From: Sedimenticola thiotaurini
GTDB lineage: Bacteria; Pseudomonadota; Gammaproteobacteria; Chromatiales; Chromatiaceae
DNA length: 64,000 bases
Assembly (NCBI RefSeq): GCF_001007875.1
Contig: NZ_CP011412.1
Location: 372,001-436,000 of the forward strand
Direction: 5' to 3'
Below are positions 41,496 through 50,420 of this stretch, piece after piece. Below the pieces are notes generated by a model. The model made no database searches, was not told the DNA's origin, and was given only the letters and a program-made list of their open reading frames with translations. Within the stretch, counting starts at the first letter, position 1. Every line of letters begins with the position of its first letter. The translations under genes and the position numbers were made by a program.

Positions 41496-42893
41496 GTGCT
41501 TGAACCACTGAATCCGAAACAGCAGCAGGAGGCGCGTCGCTGGCTGCAACTGGGGGTGCTGGCGCTGGCCATCGCCGGTCTGTTTGCCATCCTGCTGGTG
41601 CTCTCCCGCGCCCCCGGCATGGAGGCGTTTTTCCCCTGGATCGATTTCTTCCGCACGGCGCTGGTAGTGCACGTGGATCAGTCGGTTCTGATCTGGTTCC
41701 TGGCCATGGCGGGGATTATCTGGACACTGGCCGGGGTGCCGCCCATACCGGTCGCCTGGCGACGTACCGCCCTGGGCGTCTCCCTGGCAGGCACCCTGGG
41801 GATCGCCCTGGCTGCTTTCATCGGCGAGGGTGCCCCGCTGATGAACAACTATGTACCGGTGTTGCAGCGGCCCCTGTTTTTCTTCAGTCTGGGGTTGGTT
41901 GCTGTTGGTGTGGTGCTGCGCCTGGGCCTGTTGCTGGTGCGTATGCGTCCGGCACACCTGTCCGCCGACCAGGTCGGCATGATCAACGTGGTCGCCCTGA
42001 CTGTGGCGGTGGCCTGCGCCGTGGCGGTCGGCGCACTGGTGTATACCTGGTTTTACCTGCCTGCCGCGCTGGATGGGGTGGCCTATTACGAGTACCTGTT
42101 CTGGGGCGCGGGACATGTACTGCAGTTCGCCTATACCCAGATGCTGCTGCTGGCCTGGCTGCTGTTGCTGGCCGCCAGTGGGGTGCGTATGCCGTTGTCG
42201 CCCCGGTTGCTGAACGGCTTGCTGCTGTTGGGTCTGTTGCCGATTCTCTGGACCTTTGTCATCTACCTTAATCATGAGCCGGTCTCTGCCGGCATGCGTA
42301 TCGGCTTTACCCGATTGATGCAGTACGGCGGTGCGATACCCGCCGTGCCGGTGGGTCTGCTGGTGCTCTATGGGCTGATCAGAAACCGGCAGCGAACCAC
42401 GCCGGCGCAACGTCCGCTGCGCCTGGCGCTCTGGTTTTCGCTGCTGCTGTTCGCCTCGGGGGGGCTGTTGGCGATGTTGATTCAGGGGGTCAATACGGTG
42501 ATACCGGCCCATTACCACGGCTCCATCGTGGGGGTGACCCTGGCCCTGATGGGGTTTGCCTACCTGCTGTTGCCGGCACTGGGTTACGCCCGGGTGGAGG
42601 GCAGGCTGGCCACGGCGCAACCGATTGTCTACGGGGTGGGACAGCTGCTGCATATCGCTGGTCTGGCGTTTTCCGGTTTTCTGGGTATCCAGCGCAAAAC
42701 CGCCGGCGCCGCCCAGGGTCTGGACAGCCTCCAGGCCAAACTGGCCATGGGGGTGATGGGCATTGGCGGCTTGCTGGCGGTAATCGGCGGTATCCTGTTT
42801 GTCTGGATCATGCTGCGCGCCTTCTGGGGCGGTCCGGATCGGCATAGGGCGCGGGGTCAGGCGTCCAGCCCAGGTATCAGCAGTACCAGGTAG
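41496..42893 (+). CDS. Orphan heme-copper oxidase subunit I-like membrane protein
   Basis: This is a protein of about 465 residues with roughly 12 membrane helices, resembling subunit I of cbb3-type/NorB-like heme-copper oxidases. Visible His are in LVVHVDQSVLIWFLAMAG (helix 2), WGAGHVLQFAYTQ (helix 6), the NHEP loop, HYHGSIVGVTLALMGF (helix 8) and LLHIAGLAFSGFLG (helix 10). No subunit II or cytochrome partner is adjacent. GTG 41496 has GGGGAG upstream; ATG 41463 is an alternative without a ribosome site. Its 3' end overlaps ctaB by 37 bases on the opposite strand. It may be an assembly or heme-handling factor. Confidence 0.75.
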   Translation: MLEPLNPKQQQEARRWLQLGVLALAIAGLFAILLVLSRAPGMEAFFPWIDFFRTALVVHVDQSVLIWFLAMAGIIWTLAGVPPIPVAWRRTALGVSLAGTLGIALAAFIGEGAPLMNNYVPVLQRPLFFFSLGLVAVGVVLRLGLLLVRMRPAHLSADQVGMINVVALTVAVACAVAVGALVYTWFYLPAALDGVAYYEYLFWGAGHVLQFAYTQMLLLAWLLLLAASGVRMPLSPRLLNGLLLLGLLPILWTFVIYLNHEPVSAGMRIGFTRLMQYGGAIPAVPVGLLVLYGLIRNRQRTTPAQRPLRLALWFSLLLFASGGLLAMLIQGVNTVIPAHYHGSIVGVTLALMGFAYLLLPALGYARVEGRLATAQPIVYGVGQLLHIAGLAFSGFLGIQRKTAGAAQGLDSLQAKLAMGVMGIGGLLAVIGGILFVWIMLRAFWGGPDRHRARGQASSPGISSTR

Positions 42894-43777
42894 TGATCGA
42901 GCAGCAGCAGGGCGAACAGCAGGCTCAGGTAGATGATTGAATAGCCGAAGGTCTTCATGGCGTGCCGGTTGTCTTCACTGCGCCACAGTACAAAGGCGTG
43001 ATAGACAAATCCCACACCCAGTGCCAGGGCGCCCGCCAGGTAGAGATAGCCACTCATGTGAATCACAAAGGGCATCAGGGAGACGGCCAGTAACATGACG
43101 CTGTAGAGCAGGATCTGCTGTTTGGTGAACGCCACGCCGTGGGTCACCGGCAGCATGGGAATGCTGGCGCGGGCGTACTCCTTACGCCTATGGATGGCCA
43201 GCGGCCAGAAGTGGGGTGGTGTCCAGACGAACACGATCAGCAACAGCAGAAACGCCTCCAGGGAGACACTGTTGGTGATGGCGCACCAGCCCAACAGCGG
43301 CGGAGCGGCTCCGGCAAGACCACCCCAGACGATATTCTGCGGGGTGGTGCGTTTCAGATAGAGGGTGTAGATGAAGGCGTAACCGATCAGGGCCAGAAAG
43401 GTCAATCCGGCGGTGAGCAGGTTGACCAGGGTGGCCAGCATCAGCATGGATACCACCCCCAGCAGCAGGGCGAAACTGATCGCGTGGGGTGTATCCATCC
43501 GGCCGCTGGGAATGGGCCGCTGGCTGGTACGATCCATCAGCGCATCGATGCGTTGATCCAGGATGTGATTGATCACCGCACCGCAGGCGGCGGCCAGGGA
43601 TATGCCGGCCAGGCCGAACAGCAGCGGCTGCAGGGGGATCGCCCCGGGGGTCGACAGCAGCATGCCCACCAGTGCGGTAAAGGCGATCAGCAGCACCACC
43701 TTGGGTTTGGTCATCTCGTAGTAGCGACGCCAGGCGATGGCGTCCTGGTTCAGTAGGGAGATTTCACCGATAGCCAT
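42857..43777 (-). CDS. ctaB: Protoheme IX farnesyltransferase (heme O synthase)
   Basis: This is a 306-residue UbiA-family prenyltransferase with nine or so membrane helices. The first Asp-rich motif is NHILDQRIDALMDRT and the second region HRRKEYARASIPMLPVTHG follows. It converts heme B to heme O, the precursor used by CtaA. It overlaps the Sco-like gene upstream by 14 bases. Confidence 0.95.
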   Translation of the reverse strand: MAIGEISLLNQDAIAWRRYYEMTKPKVVLLIAFTALVGMLLSTPGAIPLQPLLFGLAGISLAAACGAVINHILDQRIDALMDRTSQRPIPSGRMDTPHAISFALLLGVVSMLMLATLVNLLTAGLTFLALIGYAFIYTLYLKRTTPQNIVWGGLAGAAPPLLGWCAITNSVSLEAFLLLLIVFVWTPPHFWPLAIHRRKEYARASIPMLPVTHGVAFTKQQILLYSVMLLAVSLMPFVIHMSGYLYLAGALALGVGFVYHAFVLWRSEDNRHAMKTFGYSIIYLSLLFALLLLDHYLVLLIPGLDA

Positions 43778-44396
43778 TGTTTGCTCCTGTAGTCCAACTG
43801 CGGGACGCCTTCAGCAGCGTCTCCAGATCTTTGAGAATGTCTTTTTTCGGGCTGCCGGATGGGTAGCCCATCATCAGCATGCCGTTGGGATCGACCAGGT
43901 AGGTGGCGCCCCGCTGTTCGATGCCGGGCAGGGAGAAGAGTTGCCGGAATCGGGCCACCTGTTGCGGAGGGAGATAGAGTGTTCTGCTGGCGTCGACCAG
44001 TTGTTGGGGTTCATCATCAGACCCCCGGGCTGTGGGGGATGTCTGTATCAGCAGTTGTCCGACCCGTATCCGGTCGGCCCCGAGTGCGCGTCGGACCTGC
44101 CCTAATGCCAGTAACTGCTGCATACAGCCGGTATCGCAGGCACCCTCACGGTAGCTGATCAGGGTCCAGCGACCGGACAGAGCGCGCCAGTCAAAATCCT
44201 GTTGGGCGGCATCCTTCAAGGTGAGTGACTGCAGGGGTCTGGGGGGCAGAATCAGGGTGCCACGGTTTTTGTGTTTGTCCGGTAACCACTGCGGATTCAT
44301 GATGTAGAACCACCCCGCGATGGGGGGCAGGCCAAACAGCAGCACCAGGGCCAGAATGGGCAGATAGGATCGGCCGGTCGCGGTTTGCTGCATCAT
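43764..44396 (-). CDS. Sco-like membrane thioredoxin-fold protein
   Basis: This is a protein of about 210 residues with one membrane helix (about residues 11-31) and a thioredoxin-like domain containing GACDTGCMQQLL, a Cys-x3-Cys pair as in Sco proteins. The distal copper-ligand His of Sco was not seen; the corresponding part reads GATYLVDPNGMLMMGYP. Proteins like this lie between surf1 and ctaB in many gammaproteobacteria. ATG 44396 has AGGAGA upstream and overlaps the surf1 stop. Confidence 0.78.
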   Translation of the reverse strand: MMQQTATGRSYLPILALVLLFGLPPIAGWFYIMNPQWLPDKHKNRGTLILPPRPLQSLTLKDAAQQDFDWRALSGRWTLISYREGACDTGCMQQLLALGQVRRALGADRIRVGQLLIQTSPTARGSDDEPQQLVDASRTLYLPPQQVARFRQLFSLPGIEQRGATYLVDPNGMLMMGYPSGSPKKDILKDLETLLKASRSWTTGANNGYR

Positions 44397-45127
44397 TGAT
44401 TCTCCTGTGCTGTTACCCATGAGGATAGTCGGGACAGTGAAAGTCTCAACCAGAGCACCAGGGATAACAGGCCGAAGGTAAACCACTGGATGGCGTAGCC
44501 CAGGTGCATCCCTTTCCCCGGGCGGGCCTGGGCCCAGGACCGTACAAATCCATAGGGCGAGTCTGGTGATTGCAGGATTATGAACGGCAGGATATCCAGC
44601 CCCGACCAGACGCGGTAGTTGTCCAGGGTCAGGAACGGCCAGGGGGCGGGATTGTTCAGGTCGAACTGGAGTTCGATTGCCGGTGGCGAGGGCCGGTTGG
44701 TTTCACCACTCAGGGTCACCAGTTCGGTCGGCGTATCGATAACCGGGGGCTGGTTATTGACCGCTGCCACCCAGCCCCGGTTTACCAGCAGATGCCGGTT
44801 GCTGCCTTCGATACGGAGCGGGGTGATAACGTGGAACCCGGGCTTGCCGAGATGTTTGCGATTGGCAATAAGTCGTTGCAGGGCCGGGATAAACCGGCCG
44901 CTCACGGTGAGAGTGCGGAACTCCAGGTTCTCTGCCGACACCGGTTGGCTGGACAGCAGCAGCGGTGGGAGTTTACGTCTCGCCTCCATGGTGCTGGCCA
45001 GGTTGCGTTTCTGCTCGGCGCGATCCAGTTGCCAGAAACCGAGCCAGGTGAACAGCGGCGGCAACAGCAGCAGTAGCAGCAGGGTCGGAATCGGACGGGG
45101 ATGAAAATGCCAGGTGGAGGTCTGCAT
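44393..45127 (-). CDS. SURF1 family cytochrome oxidase assembly protein
   Basis: This 244-residue protein has two terminal membrane helices enclosing a periplasmic domain, with LFTWLGFWQLDRAEQKRNL at the N-terminal side, LLVNRGWVAAVNNQPPV in the middle and HLGYAIQWFTFGLLSLVLWL at the end, as in SURF1/Shy1. It helps place heme a in subunit I. It precedes the Sco-like gene with a 4-base overlap. Confidence 0.92.
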   Translation of the reverse strand: MQTSTWHFHPRPIPTLLLLLLLPPLFTWLGFWQLDRAEQKRNLASTMEARRKLPPLLLSSQPVSAENLEFRTLTVSGRFIPALQRLIANRKHLGKPGFHVITPLRIEGSNRHLLVNRGWVAAVNNQPPVIDTPTELVTLSGETNRPSPPAIELQFDLNNPAPWPFLTLDNYRVWSGLDILPFIILQSPDSPYGFVRSWAQARPGKGMHLGYAIQWFTFGLLSLVLWLRLSLSRLSSWVTAQENQ

Positions 45128-45206
45128 GGCGGTCTATAGTGTGGGCATGGGCATACACTGTTGTGTGCCGCCTCCGATTAATTCCCGTCGGAGAAGAGAG
45201 GACATC

Positions 45207-45422
45207 GTGGACATCGTTATCAAATTGCCGGTTGTTCTGGTACTCATTCTTATACTGGTCTCACTGTTTCAGGGTATGTACTACCTGGCCAAGGATGACG
45301 GAAAGAACGACAGGACCCGGGTGGTAAAGGCGCTGACCGTTCGCGTGGTACTCTCTTTTCTGCTCTTCTCCCTGCTGTTGATCGGCTATTTCACCGGTAT
45401 GCTGGAACCGCACGGGGTGTAG
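45207..45422 (+). CDS. Small two-helix membrane protein (DUF2909 family)
   Basis: This 71-residue protein has two membrane helices (LPVVLVLILILVSLFQGMYY and VLSFLLFSLLLIGYFTGML) and a basic loop between. The GTG at 45207 is preceded by GAGAGGA, so the longer frame from 45114 is not used. Small DUF2909 proteins are regularly found between the oxidase genes and surf1 in gammaproteobacteria; function unknown. It is transcribed opposite to its neighbours. Confidence 0.75.
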   Translation: MDIVIKLPVVLVLILILVSLFQGMYYLAKDDGKNDRTRVVKALTVRVVLSFLLFSLLLIGYFTGMLEPHGV

Positions 45423-45444
45423 CGCAGCGGGGCCCGCCCGGCCG

Positions 45445-46317
45445 TCAGAACCAGTAAACAAAAATAAACAGGCCCAGCCAGACCACGTCGACAAAATGCC
45501 AGTACCAGGCCACTGCCTCGAAGGCGAAGTGGTTATGGGTGCTGAAGTGCCCCTTCAGACTACGTCCCAGAATCGCCATCAGCATGATCGCCCCCATGGT
45601 GACGTGAAAGCCGTGGAATCCGGTCAGCATGTAGAAGGTGGAGCCGTAAACGCCGGTTTGCAGGGTCAGATTCAACTCCGCGTAGGCGTGGAAATATTCA
45701 TAAGCCTGGAAACAGACAAACAGCAGTCCCAGTGCGATGGTGGCAGTCAGGCCCCGGATCAGGGTTTTCTGGTTGTCCTGTTTCAGACCCCAGTGGGCCC
45801 AGGTGATGGTGGCGCCACTGGAGAGCAGCAGCAGGGTGTTGATGGCCGGTATGCCCCAGGCGCCCATGGGGGTGAAATCGCCACCCAGTGCGCCGGGGCC
45901 CTGACTGGGCCAGGCGGGATCGAACTGACTGTAGAGGATCTCCCGGGTGGCGCTTAGGTAGCCTTCGCCACCCAGCCAGGGCAGGGCCACGTTGCGGATA
46001 TAGAACAGGGCACCGAAGAACGCCAGGAAAAAGAACACCTCGGAGGCGATAAACCAGAACATCCCCATCCGGAAAGAGCGATCCACCTGCTGGTTGTAAC
46101 TGTCAGCCAGGTTTTCTGAAATCACATCCCGGAACCAGCCAAACAGCAGGTAGGCGAACAGCAGCAGCCCCGCGATCACGATGAACTTGCCGACCGCCAC
46201 GCTGTTCATTGCCAACACGGCGCCGATCAGCGTGGTCAGCAGAGAGACCATGCCGATAATGGGCCAGGGACTGGGTTCGGGAATAAAGTAAGCGGTCTGT
46301 TGCTCTGTCGTTGACAT
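45445..46317 (-). CDS. ctaE: Cytochrome c oxidase subunit III
   Basis: This is a 290-residue, seven-helix subunit III. FIASEVFFFLAFFGALFY contains the conserved Glu, and HGFHVTMGAIMLMAI with FHFVDVVWLGLFIFVYWF-like ending marks the C-terminal helices (AVAWYWHFVDVVWLGLF). It stabilises the catalytic core of the aa3 oxidase. It is last in the ctaC-ctaD-small-ctaG-ctaE unit. Confidence 0.96.
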   Translation of the reverse strand: MSTTEQQTAYFIPEPSPWPIIGMVSLLTTLIGAVLAMNSVAVGKFIVIAGLLLFAYLLFGWFRDVISENLADSYNQQVDRSFRMGMFWFIASEVFFFLAFFGALFYIRNVALPWLGGEGYLSATREILYSQFDPAWPSQGPGALGGDFTPMGAWGIPAINTLLLLSSGATITWAHWGLKQDNQKTLIRGLTATIALGLLFVCFQAYEYFHAYAELNLTLQTGVYGSTFYMLTGFHGFHVTMGAIMLMAILGRSLKGHFSTHNHFAFEAVAWYWHFVDVVWLGLFIFVYWF

Positions 46318-46347
46318 GGTGTCGATTCCGTTGTTGTTGTATGGGGA

Positions 46348-46920
46348 CTAACCCTTCTCTCGGTTCGTTGCGTCAACCGGCCTGCTATCCAGTTTCATCA
46401 GGCTGTAGGAGAGCGTCAGTGAGCGGATCTCCGGTGGCAGGTCCGGCGAAATCATGAAACGTAACGGCATGTCCACAGACTCGCTGCCCGCCAGGGTCTG
46501 CTGGTTGAAGCAGAAACACTCCAGTTTGTTCAGAAAAGCTGTGGCCTGCCAGGGTACAACACTGGGTATGGCCTGCCCGGTGATCGATTCGCTGCTGCGA
46601 TTGTGGGCGGCAAAATCGACCTGGTAGATCTTGCCCGGATGCACTTTCAGGTTGCTCTCCAGGGGACGGAAGTCCCAGGGCAGGTTGGGGTGCACCGAGG
46701 TGTCGAACTTGATGGTGATCAGTCGCCCATCCTCCTGTTCGGTAACCTGGGCAACCGCTTCCCCCGAACTGCGTATGTTGACTGACTGAATACCGGTTAC
46801 CTGACAGAGCAGATCGTAGAGCGGCACCAGGGCAAAACCGAAACCGAACATGCCCACAACCAGCAGTGATAACAGCCAGACGGTGCGTCGCCGGTTTCTG
46901 ATCTGCCCGTCACTGTTCAT
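46348..46920 (-). CDS. ctaG: Cytochrome c oxidase assembly protein CtaG/Cox11
   Basis: This is a 190-residue protein with one N-terminal membrane helix (VWLLSLLVVGMFGFGFALVP) and a periplasmic copper-binding domain with LECFCFNQQTL, the Cox11 signature. It delivers copper to CuB in subunit I. Its ATG overlaps the stop of the small upstream gene by 4 bases. Confidence 0.95.
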   Translation of the reverse strand: MNSDGQIRNRRRTVWLLSLLVVGMFGFGFALVPLYDLLCQVTGIQSVNIRSSGEAVAQVTEQEDGRLITIKFDTSVHPNLPWDFRPLESNLKVHPGKIYQVDFAAHNRSSESITGQAIPSVVPWQATAFLNKLECFCFNQQTLAGSESVDMPLRFMISPDLPPEIRSLTLSYSLMKLDSRPVDATNREKG

Positions 46921-47057
46921 TGCGTGGCAGCTCCCAACACTTTGAAAATGTTCTGCCAGAACGGAAATGCTGTGATCAGTACCAGCAGTGCGAAGCCGGC
47001 CAGAATCCAGGCCAGGCGTCTGTTCTTCCGTCTTAGTTCATCGTCCTGCCAGTTCAT
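46917..47057 (-). CDS. Small single-helix oxidase assembly protein
   Basis: This 46-residue protein (MNWQDDELRRKNRRLAWILA start) has one membrane helix. Its ATG at 47057 overlaps the ctaD stop by 4 bases and its stop overlaps ctaG, so it is tightly coupled to both. Small proteins in this position are known in proteobacterial oxidase operons and are annotated as small assembly proteins; the activity is unknown. The longer frame to 47129 would overlap ctaD heavily. Confidence 0.78.
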   Translation of the reverse strand: MNWQDDELRRKNRRLAWILAGFALLVLITAFPFWQNIFKVLGAATQ

Positions 47058-48664
47058 GATGTCTGCTCCTGGCGGATCAGCGGTGGTGTCTCCCAGGTGT
47101 GGAAGGGCGGCGGAGAGGCCACTTCCCACTCCAGTCCTTCAGCACCTTCCCAGGCACGGCTTTTGGCCGGTTCACCGCCACGGATAGTCTTGATGACAAT
47201 GTACAGCAGCAGCAGATGGCTGAAACCGAAAATCATCGCCCCGACACTGGAGATGGCGTTGAACTCGGTAAACATGACGTTGTAGTCGATAATGCGGCGC
47301 GGCATACCGGCCAGGCCGAGAAAATGCTGTGGGAAAAATGTGAGGTTAAAGCCGGTGACGTTGATCCAGAAAAAGATCTTGCCGAGTCGTTCGTCATACA
47401 TGTGGCCGGTCCATTTAGGCAGCCAGTAGAAGACCCCGGCAAACAGGCCGAACACCGCTCCCGGCATCAGCACGTAATGGAAATGGGCCACCACGAACAT
47501 ACTGTCGTGGTACTGCATATCCGCCGGCACCACCGCCAGCATCACACCGCTGAGACCGCCGAAGGTGAACATCAGGATAATGGCCACCGCGAACAGCATC
47601 GGTGTCTCGAAGGTCATGGCGCCGCGCCACATGGTGGCGATGAAGTTGAAGATCATCAGGCCAACGGGAATGGAGATGATGATAGTGCCGATCATGAAGT
47701 AGCTGACCGCCCCCAGCGACATGCCGATGGTGTACTGGTGATGGGCCCACACCACCATGCCGATGGTGCCGACCGCGATCATGGCGCCGACCATGGATTT
47801 GTAGCCAAACAGCGGTTTACGGGCGAAGGTGGGTATGATGTGAGAGAGTACCCCGATGGAAGGCAACAGCAGTACATAGACTTCGGGGTGACCGAAGAAC
47901 CAGAACAGGTGCTGGAACAGCACCGGGTCGCCACCACCGGCCGCATCGAAAAAGCTGGTGCCGAAGTGGCGATCGAACAGCAGCATGGTGACGCCGCCGG
48001 CCAGTACCGGTACCACCAGGATCAGCAGGAAGGCGGTCACCAGCCAGGTCCAGCAGAAGATCGGCATCTGCATCAGGGTCATGCCGGGAGCACGCATGTT
48101 GAGCAGGGTGACGATGATGTTGATCGAGGCCAGCACCGAGGAGATACCCAGCAGGTGGATGGCGAAGATCAGGAAATCCATGGACATGCCCACCTGCACG
48201 GAAAGGGGCGGGTAGAGGGTCCAGCCGGTATTGATCTGGCTGCCGCCACCGGGGAAAAAAGGCACTACGAAGGAGAGAATCAGCATGGTGCCGGCGGCCG
48301 GCAGAATCCAGAAGCTGAGGTTGTTCATACGGGGTAGCGCCATATCGGGCGCGCCGATCATCAGTGGGATCATCCAGTTGGCGAGACCGGCGGCTGCCGG
48401 CATCACCGCGCCAAAGATCATCAGCAGGGCGTGGTTGGTGACCAGGTTGTTATACAGATCGGGGTCCAGTAACTGGATGCCGGGTTGAAACAGTTCGGCC
48501 CGGATCAGCATGGCGCTGGCACCCCCCATGAACATCATGGTCAGGGCGAAAAACAGATAGAGGGTGCCGATGTCCTTGTGATTGGTACTGAACAACCAGC
48601 GGCGCCAGCCGGTCGGATTGGCGTGATGGTGGGCCTCATCATGCAGGGTAGTGGTATAGCTCAT
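47054..48664 (-). CDS. ctaD: Cytochrome c oxidase subunit I (aa3 type)
   Basis: This 536-residue protein has all heme a, a3 and CuB ligands: the His of NHALLMIFGAVMPA, FGHPEVYVLLLPSIG with the His-Tyr crosslink pair, WAHHQYTIGM and VVAHFHYVLMPG. GHPEVY identifies an A-type oxidase with K-channel Tyr. It forms the catalytic core reducing O2 with electrons from cytochrome c. It lies 14 bases after ctaC. Confidence 0.98.
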   Translation of the reverse strand: MSYTTTLHDEAHHHANPTGWRRWLFSTNHKDIGTLYLFFALTMMFMGGASAMLIRAELFQPGIQLLDPDLYNNLVTNHALLMIFGAVMPAAAGLANWMIPLMIGAPDMALPRMNNLSFWILPAAGTMLILSFVVPFFPGGGSQINTGWTLYPPLSVQVGMSMDFLIFAIHLLGISSVLASINIIVTLLNMRAPGMTLMQMPIFCWTWLVTAFLLILVVPVLAGGVTMLLFDRHFGTSFFDAAGGGDPVLFQHLFWFFGHPEVYVLLLPSIGVLSHIIPTFARKPLFGYKSMVGAMIAVGTIGMVVWAHHQYTIGMSLGAVSYFMIGTIIISIPVGLMIFNFIATMWRGAMTFETPMLFAVAIILMFTFGGLSGVMLAVVPADMQYHDSMFVVAHFHYVLMPGAVFGLFAGVFYWLPKWTGHMYDERLGKIFFWINVTGFNLTFFPQHFLGLAGMPRRIIDYNVMFTEFNAISSVGAMIFGFSHLLLLYIVIKTIRGGEPAKSRAWEGAEGLEWEVASPPPFHTWETPPLIRQEQTS

Positions 48665-48678
48665 GTTCCTATACTCCT

Positions 48679-49803
48679 TCAGCGGGCCTGTTTGATGTCA
48701 GTGGGTTGCACGATATCCCCGGTCTTGTTGTCCCAGGCGTTGCGTTCGTAGGTGATAATGGCGGCGATTTCAAGATCGTTCAGCGTTCCCCAGGCCTGCA
48801 TGGCGGTGCCCGGTTTGCCATTGATGACAATGTTCAGATGGGCTTCCAGCGGACCGTTGACGATGGCGGAGCCGTTCAGAGCCGGGAACGCCGGCGGCAG
48901 ACCCTGGCCATTCACCTGATGGCAGGCGCCGCACTTGGTCTCATACAGCTCCTTGCCCTTGCTGATCAGTTCCTCTCTGCTCCAGGTTTTTGATGAGGAG
49001 GCCTCGGCCGCCGCCGCCACTTTGATCGCCTGCTGGTCCTTCACCCAGGCAGCAAATTTTTCCGGTGATACCGATTCCACCACGATCGGCATACGGGAGT
49101 GCCAGGTACCGCACAGTTCGGCGCACTGGCCACGGAATACCCCTTCCCGATTCAGCTCTGACCAGGTCTCCGTGACATAACCGGGAATGGCGTCTTTCTT
49201 GAACGCCAGTTCGGGTACCCAGAAGGCGTGCAGCACATCGGCCGAGGTATGCAGGAAACGGATCTTGGTGTTGGTGGGCAGTACCAGCCGGTTGTCCACT
49301 TCACGCAGATAGAGATCACCGGACTCCTCTTTGGGGACGAAACGGCTCTCCACCTTGATGCCGTGATCCAGATAGTCAAATTCCCACCACCACTGATGGC
49401 CGGTCACTTTCACGTCCATCAGTTTTTCATCTTTCGGTACGTCCCAGACTTTTTTCAGCACTGTGTCCGCATTACTGGCAATGGTCAGATCGACACCCAG
49501 CACCAGGGCCGGCACGATCACCCAGGACCAGCTACCGAACCAGGTGTTGTGGAAGTTCTGGTCCGCCTGATAGCCCCGGCTTTTCCTGTGAAAGTAGAGT
49601 GAGTAGATGACGAAGGAGAAGACCACCAGCAACAGGAAGGTGGCGATCTGCATGGTCAGCATGTGGATGTCGTAGATCTCCTGCGCGACATCGGCAGCCG
49701 GGGGGGGGAAGTTGATGCCGTACTCGGCACGGGACGATTGAAAGACGGCCAAACCGGCGATTAGCAGAAGGAGCCTGCTGAAAGTGGTAAAACTCCTGCA
49801 CAT
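48679..49803 (-). CDS. ctaC: Cytochrome c oxidase subunit II with cytochrome c domain
   Basis: This is a protein of about 374 residues: a signal peptide, two membrane helices, then a cupredoxin domain with the CuA motif GQCAELCGTWHSRMPI. A C-terminal mono-heme cytochrome c domain carries CGACH and a Met in KPGTAMQAWG. The fused cytochrome is the caa3-like arrangement and probably passes electrons to CuA. I start at ATG 49803; an upstream ATG at 49827 adds eight residues. Confidence 0.95.
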   Translation of the reverse strand: MCRSFTTFSRLLLLIAGLAVFQSSRAEYGINFPPPAADVAQEIYDIHMLTMQIATFLLLVVFSFVIYSLYFHRKSRGYQADQNFHNTWFGSWSWVIVPALVLGVDLTIASNADTVLKKVWDVPKDEKLMDVKVTGHQWWWEFDYLDHGIKVESRFVPKEESGDLYLREVDNRLVLPTNTKIRFLHTSADVLHAFWVPELAFKKDAIPGYVTETWSELNREGVFRGQCAELCGTWHSRMPIVVESVSPEKFAAWVKDQQAIKVAAAAEASSSKTWSREELISKGKELYETKCGACHQVNGQGLPPAFPALNGSAIVNGPLEAHLNIVINGKPGTAMQAWGTLNDLEIAAIITYERNAWDNKTGDIVQPTDIKQAR

Positions 49804-50420
49804 AACTACTCTTCCCCTCTCGATCATCTGTTAATGACTACGGGTCAGATATTAAGCTGCATATCCGGTTAAACTATCTCTCTACGCTACGACTTCCATC
49901 TGTTGGTAAATTGTTTCAACCGCAGTTCCCCAATCAGGGACCATGTCCCGGATCAAGGTGCCGCATTAAGTAGGTTGCGGCCGCCTGTATAAGGGTGAAA
50001 TCTCAAATAATGAGTCTGACCCGGCTATTTTTTTTGTACTCCAGGTCGGCATCCAATCCGTACCCGTTATAGATGACCCGGTGATAACAATGAGAGTACA
50101 GGCTCTCAGTCAGAGGCTGTCCGACTTTAATCCTGTTATCACGAGGCCTTTACGCCACAACGGCCGATCGTACCTAAGGTGAGTATGGCCTATTATTTGC
50201 GAAACGCAATGTACAGCTGATTGCTAAGGTGGTGATGTCTGTAGGCAACTCACTGATAGTGAGCCGCAGTGCGGCTCCTGATCGTCGTCAATGCCCCCCG
50301 TTGTGCATCCGGCGTCGACATTACCCTTTATTTTTTGTGCTTGAAGATTGCAGGTTGCCTGCATATAAGTGATGTAGGCGCATTTACCGATGCGATTGAA
50401 TAATCAGCGGGATCACAAAT
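49804..50420. other. Long intergenic region between ctaC and a DUF2189 gene
   Basis: There is no gene in about 617 bases between divergent genes, which must hold the oxidase operon's promoter. Structures seen: GGGAC-CAT-GTCCC (49937-49949); an inverted repeat GTGATAACA (50081-50089) with TGTTATCAC (50134-50142), enclosing a GAGAG/CTCTC hairpin; and two overlapping palindromes at 50249-50277. No tRNA-like or known riboswitch fold was recognised. Confidence 0.45.
50249..50277. repeat. Two overlapping palindromes
   Basis: CTCACT-GAT-AGTGAG (50249-50263) and GAGCCGCA-G-TGCGGCTC (50261-50277) share the bases GAG at 50261-50263, so in RNA their outermost pairs would compete. They lie about 145 bases upstream of the DUF2189 gene. 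Confidence 0.6.

Noticed and set aside
41403-42845. 480-codon open frame on the minus strand
   Set aside because: Antisense to the oxidase-like gene; composition dominated by Gln, His, Arg and Gly, with no family similarity.
47099-48337. 412-codon open frame on the plus strand
   Set aside because: Antisense to ctaD; His/Asp/Gly-rich shadow.
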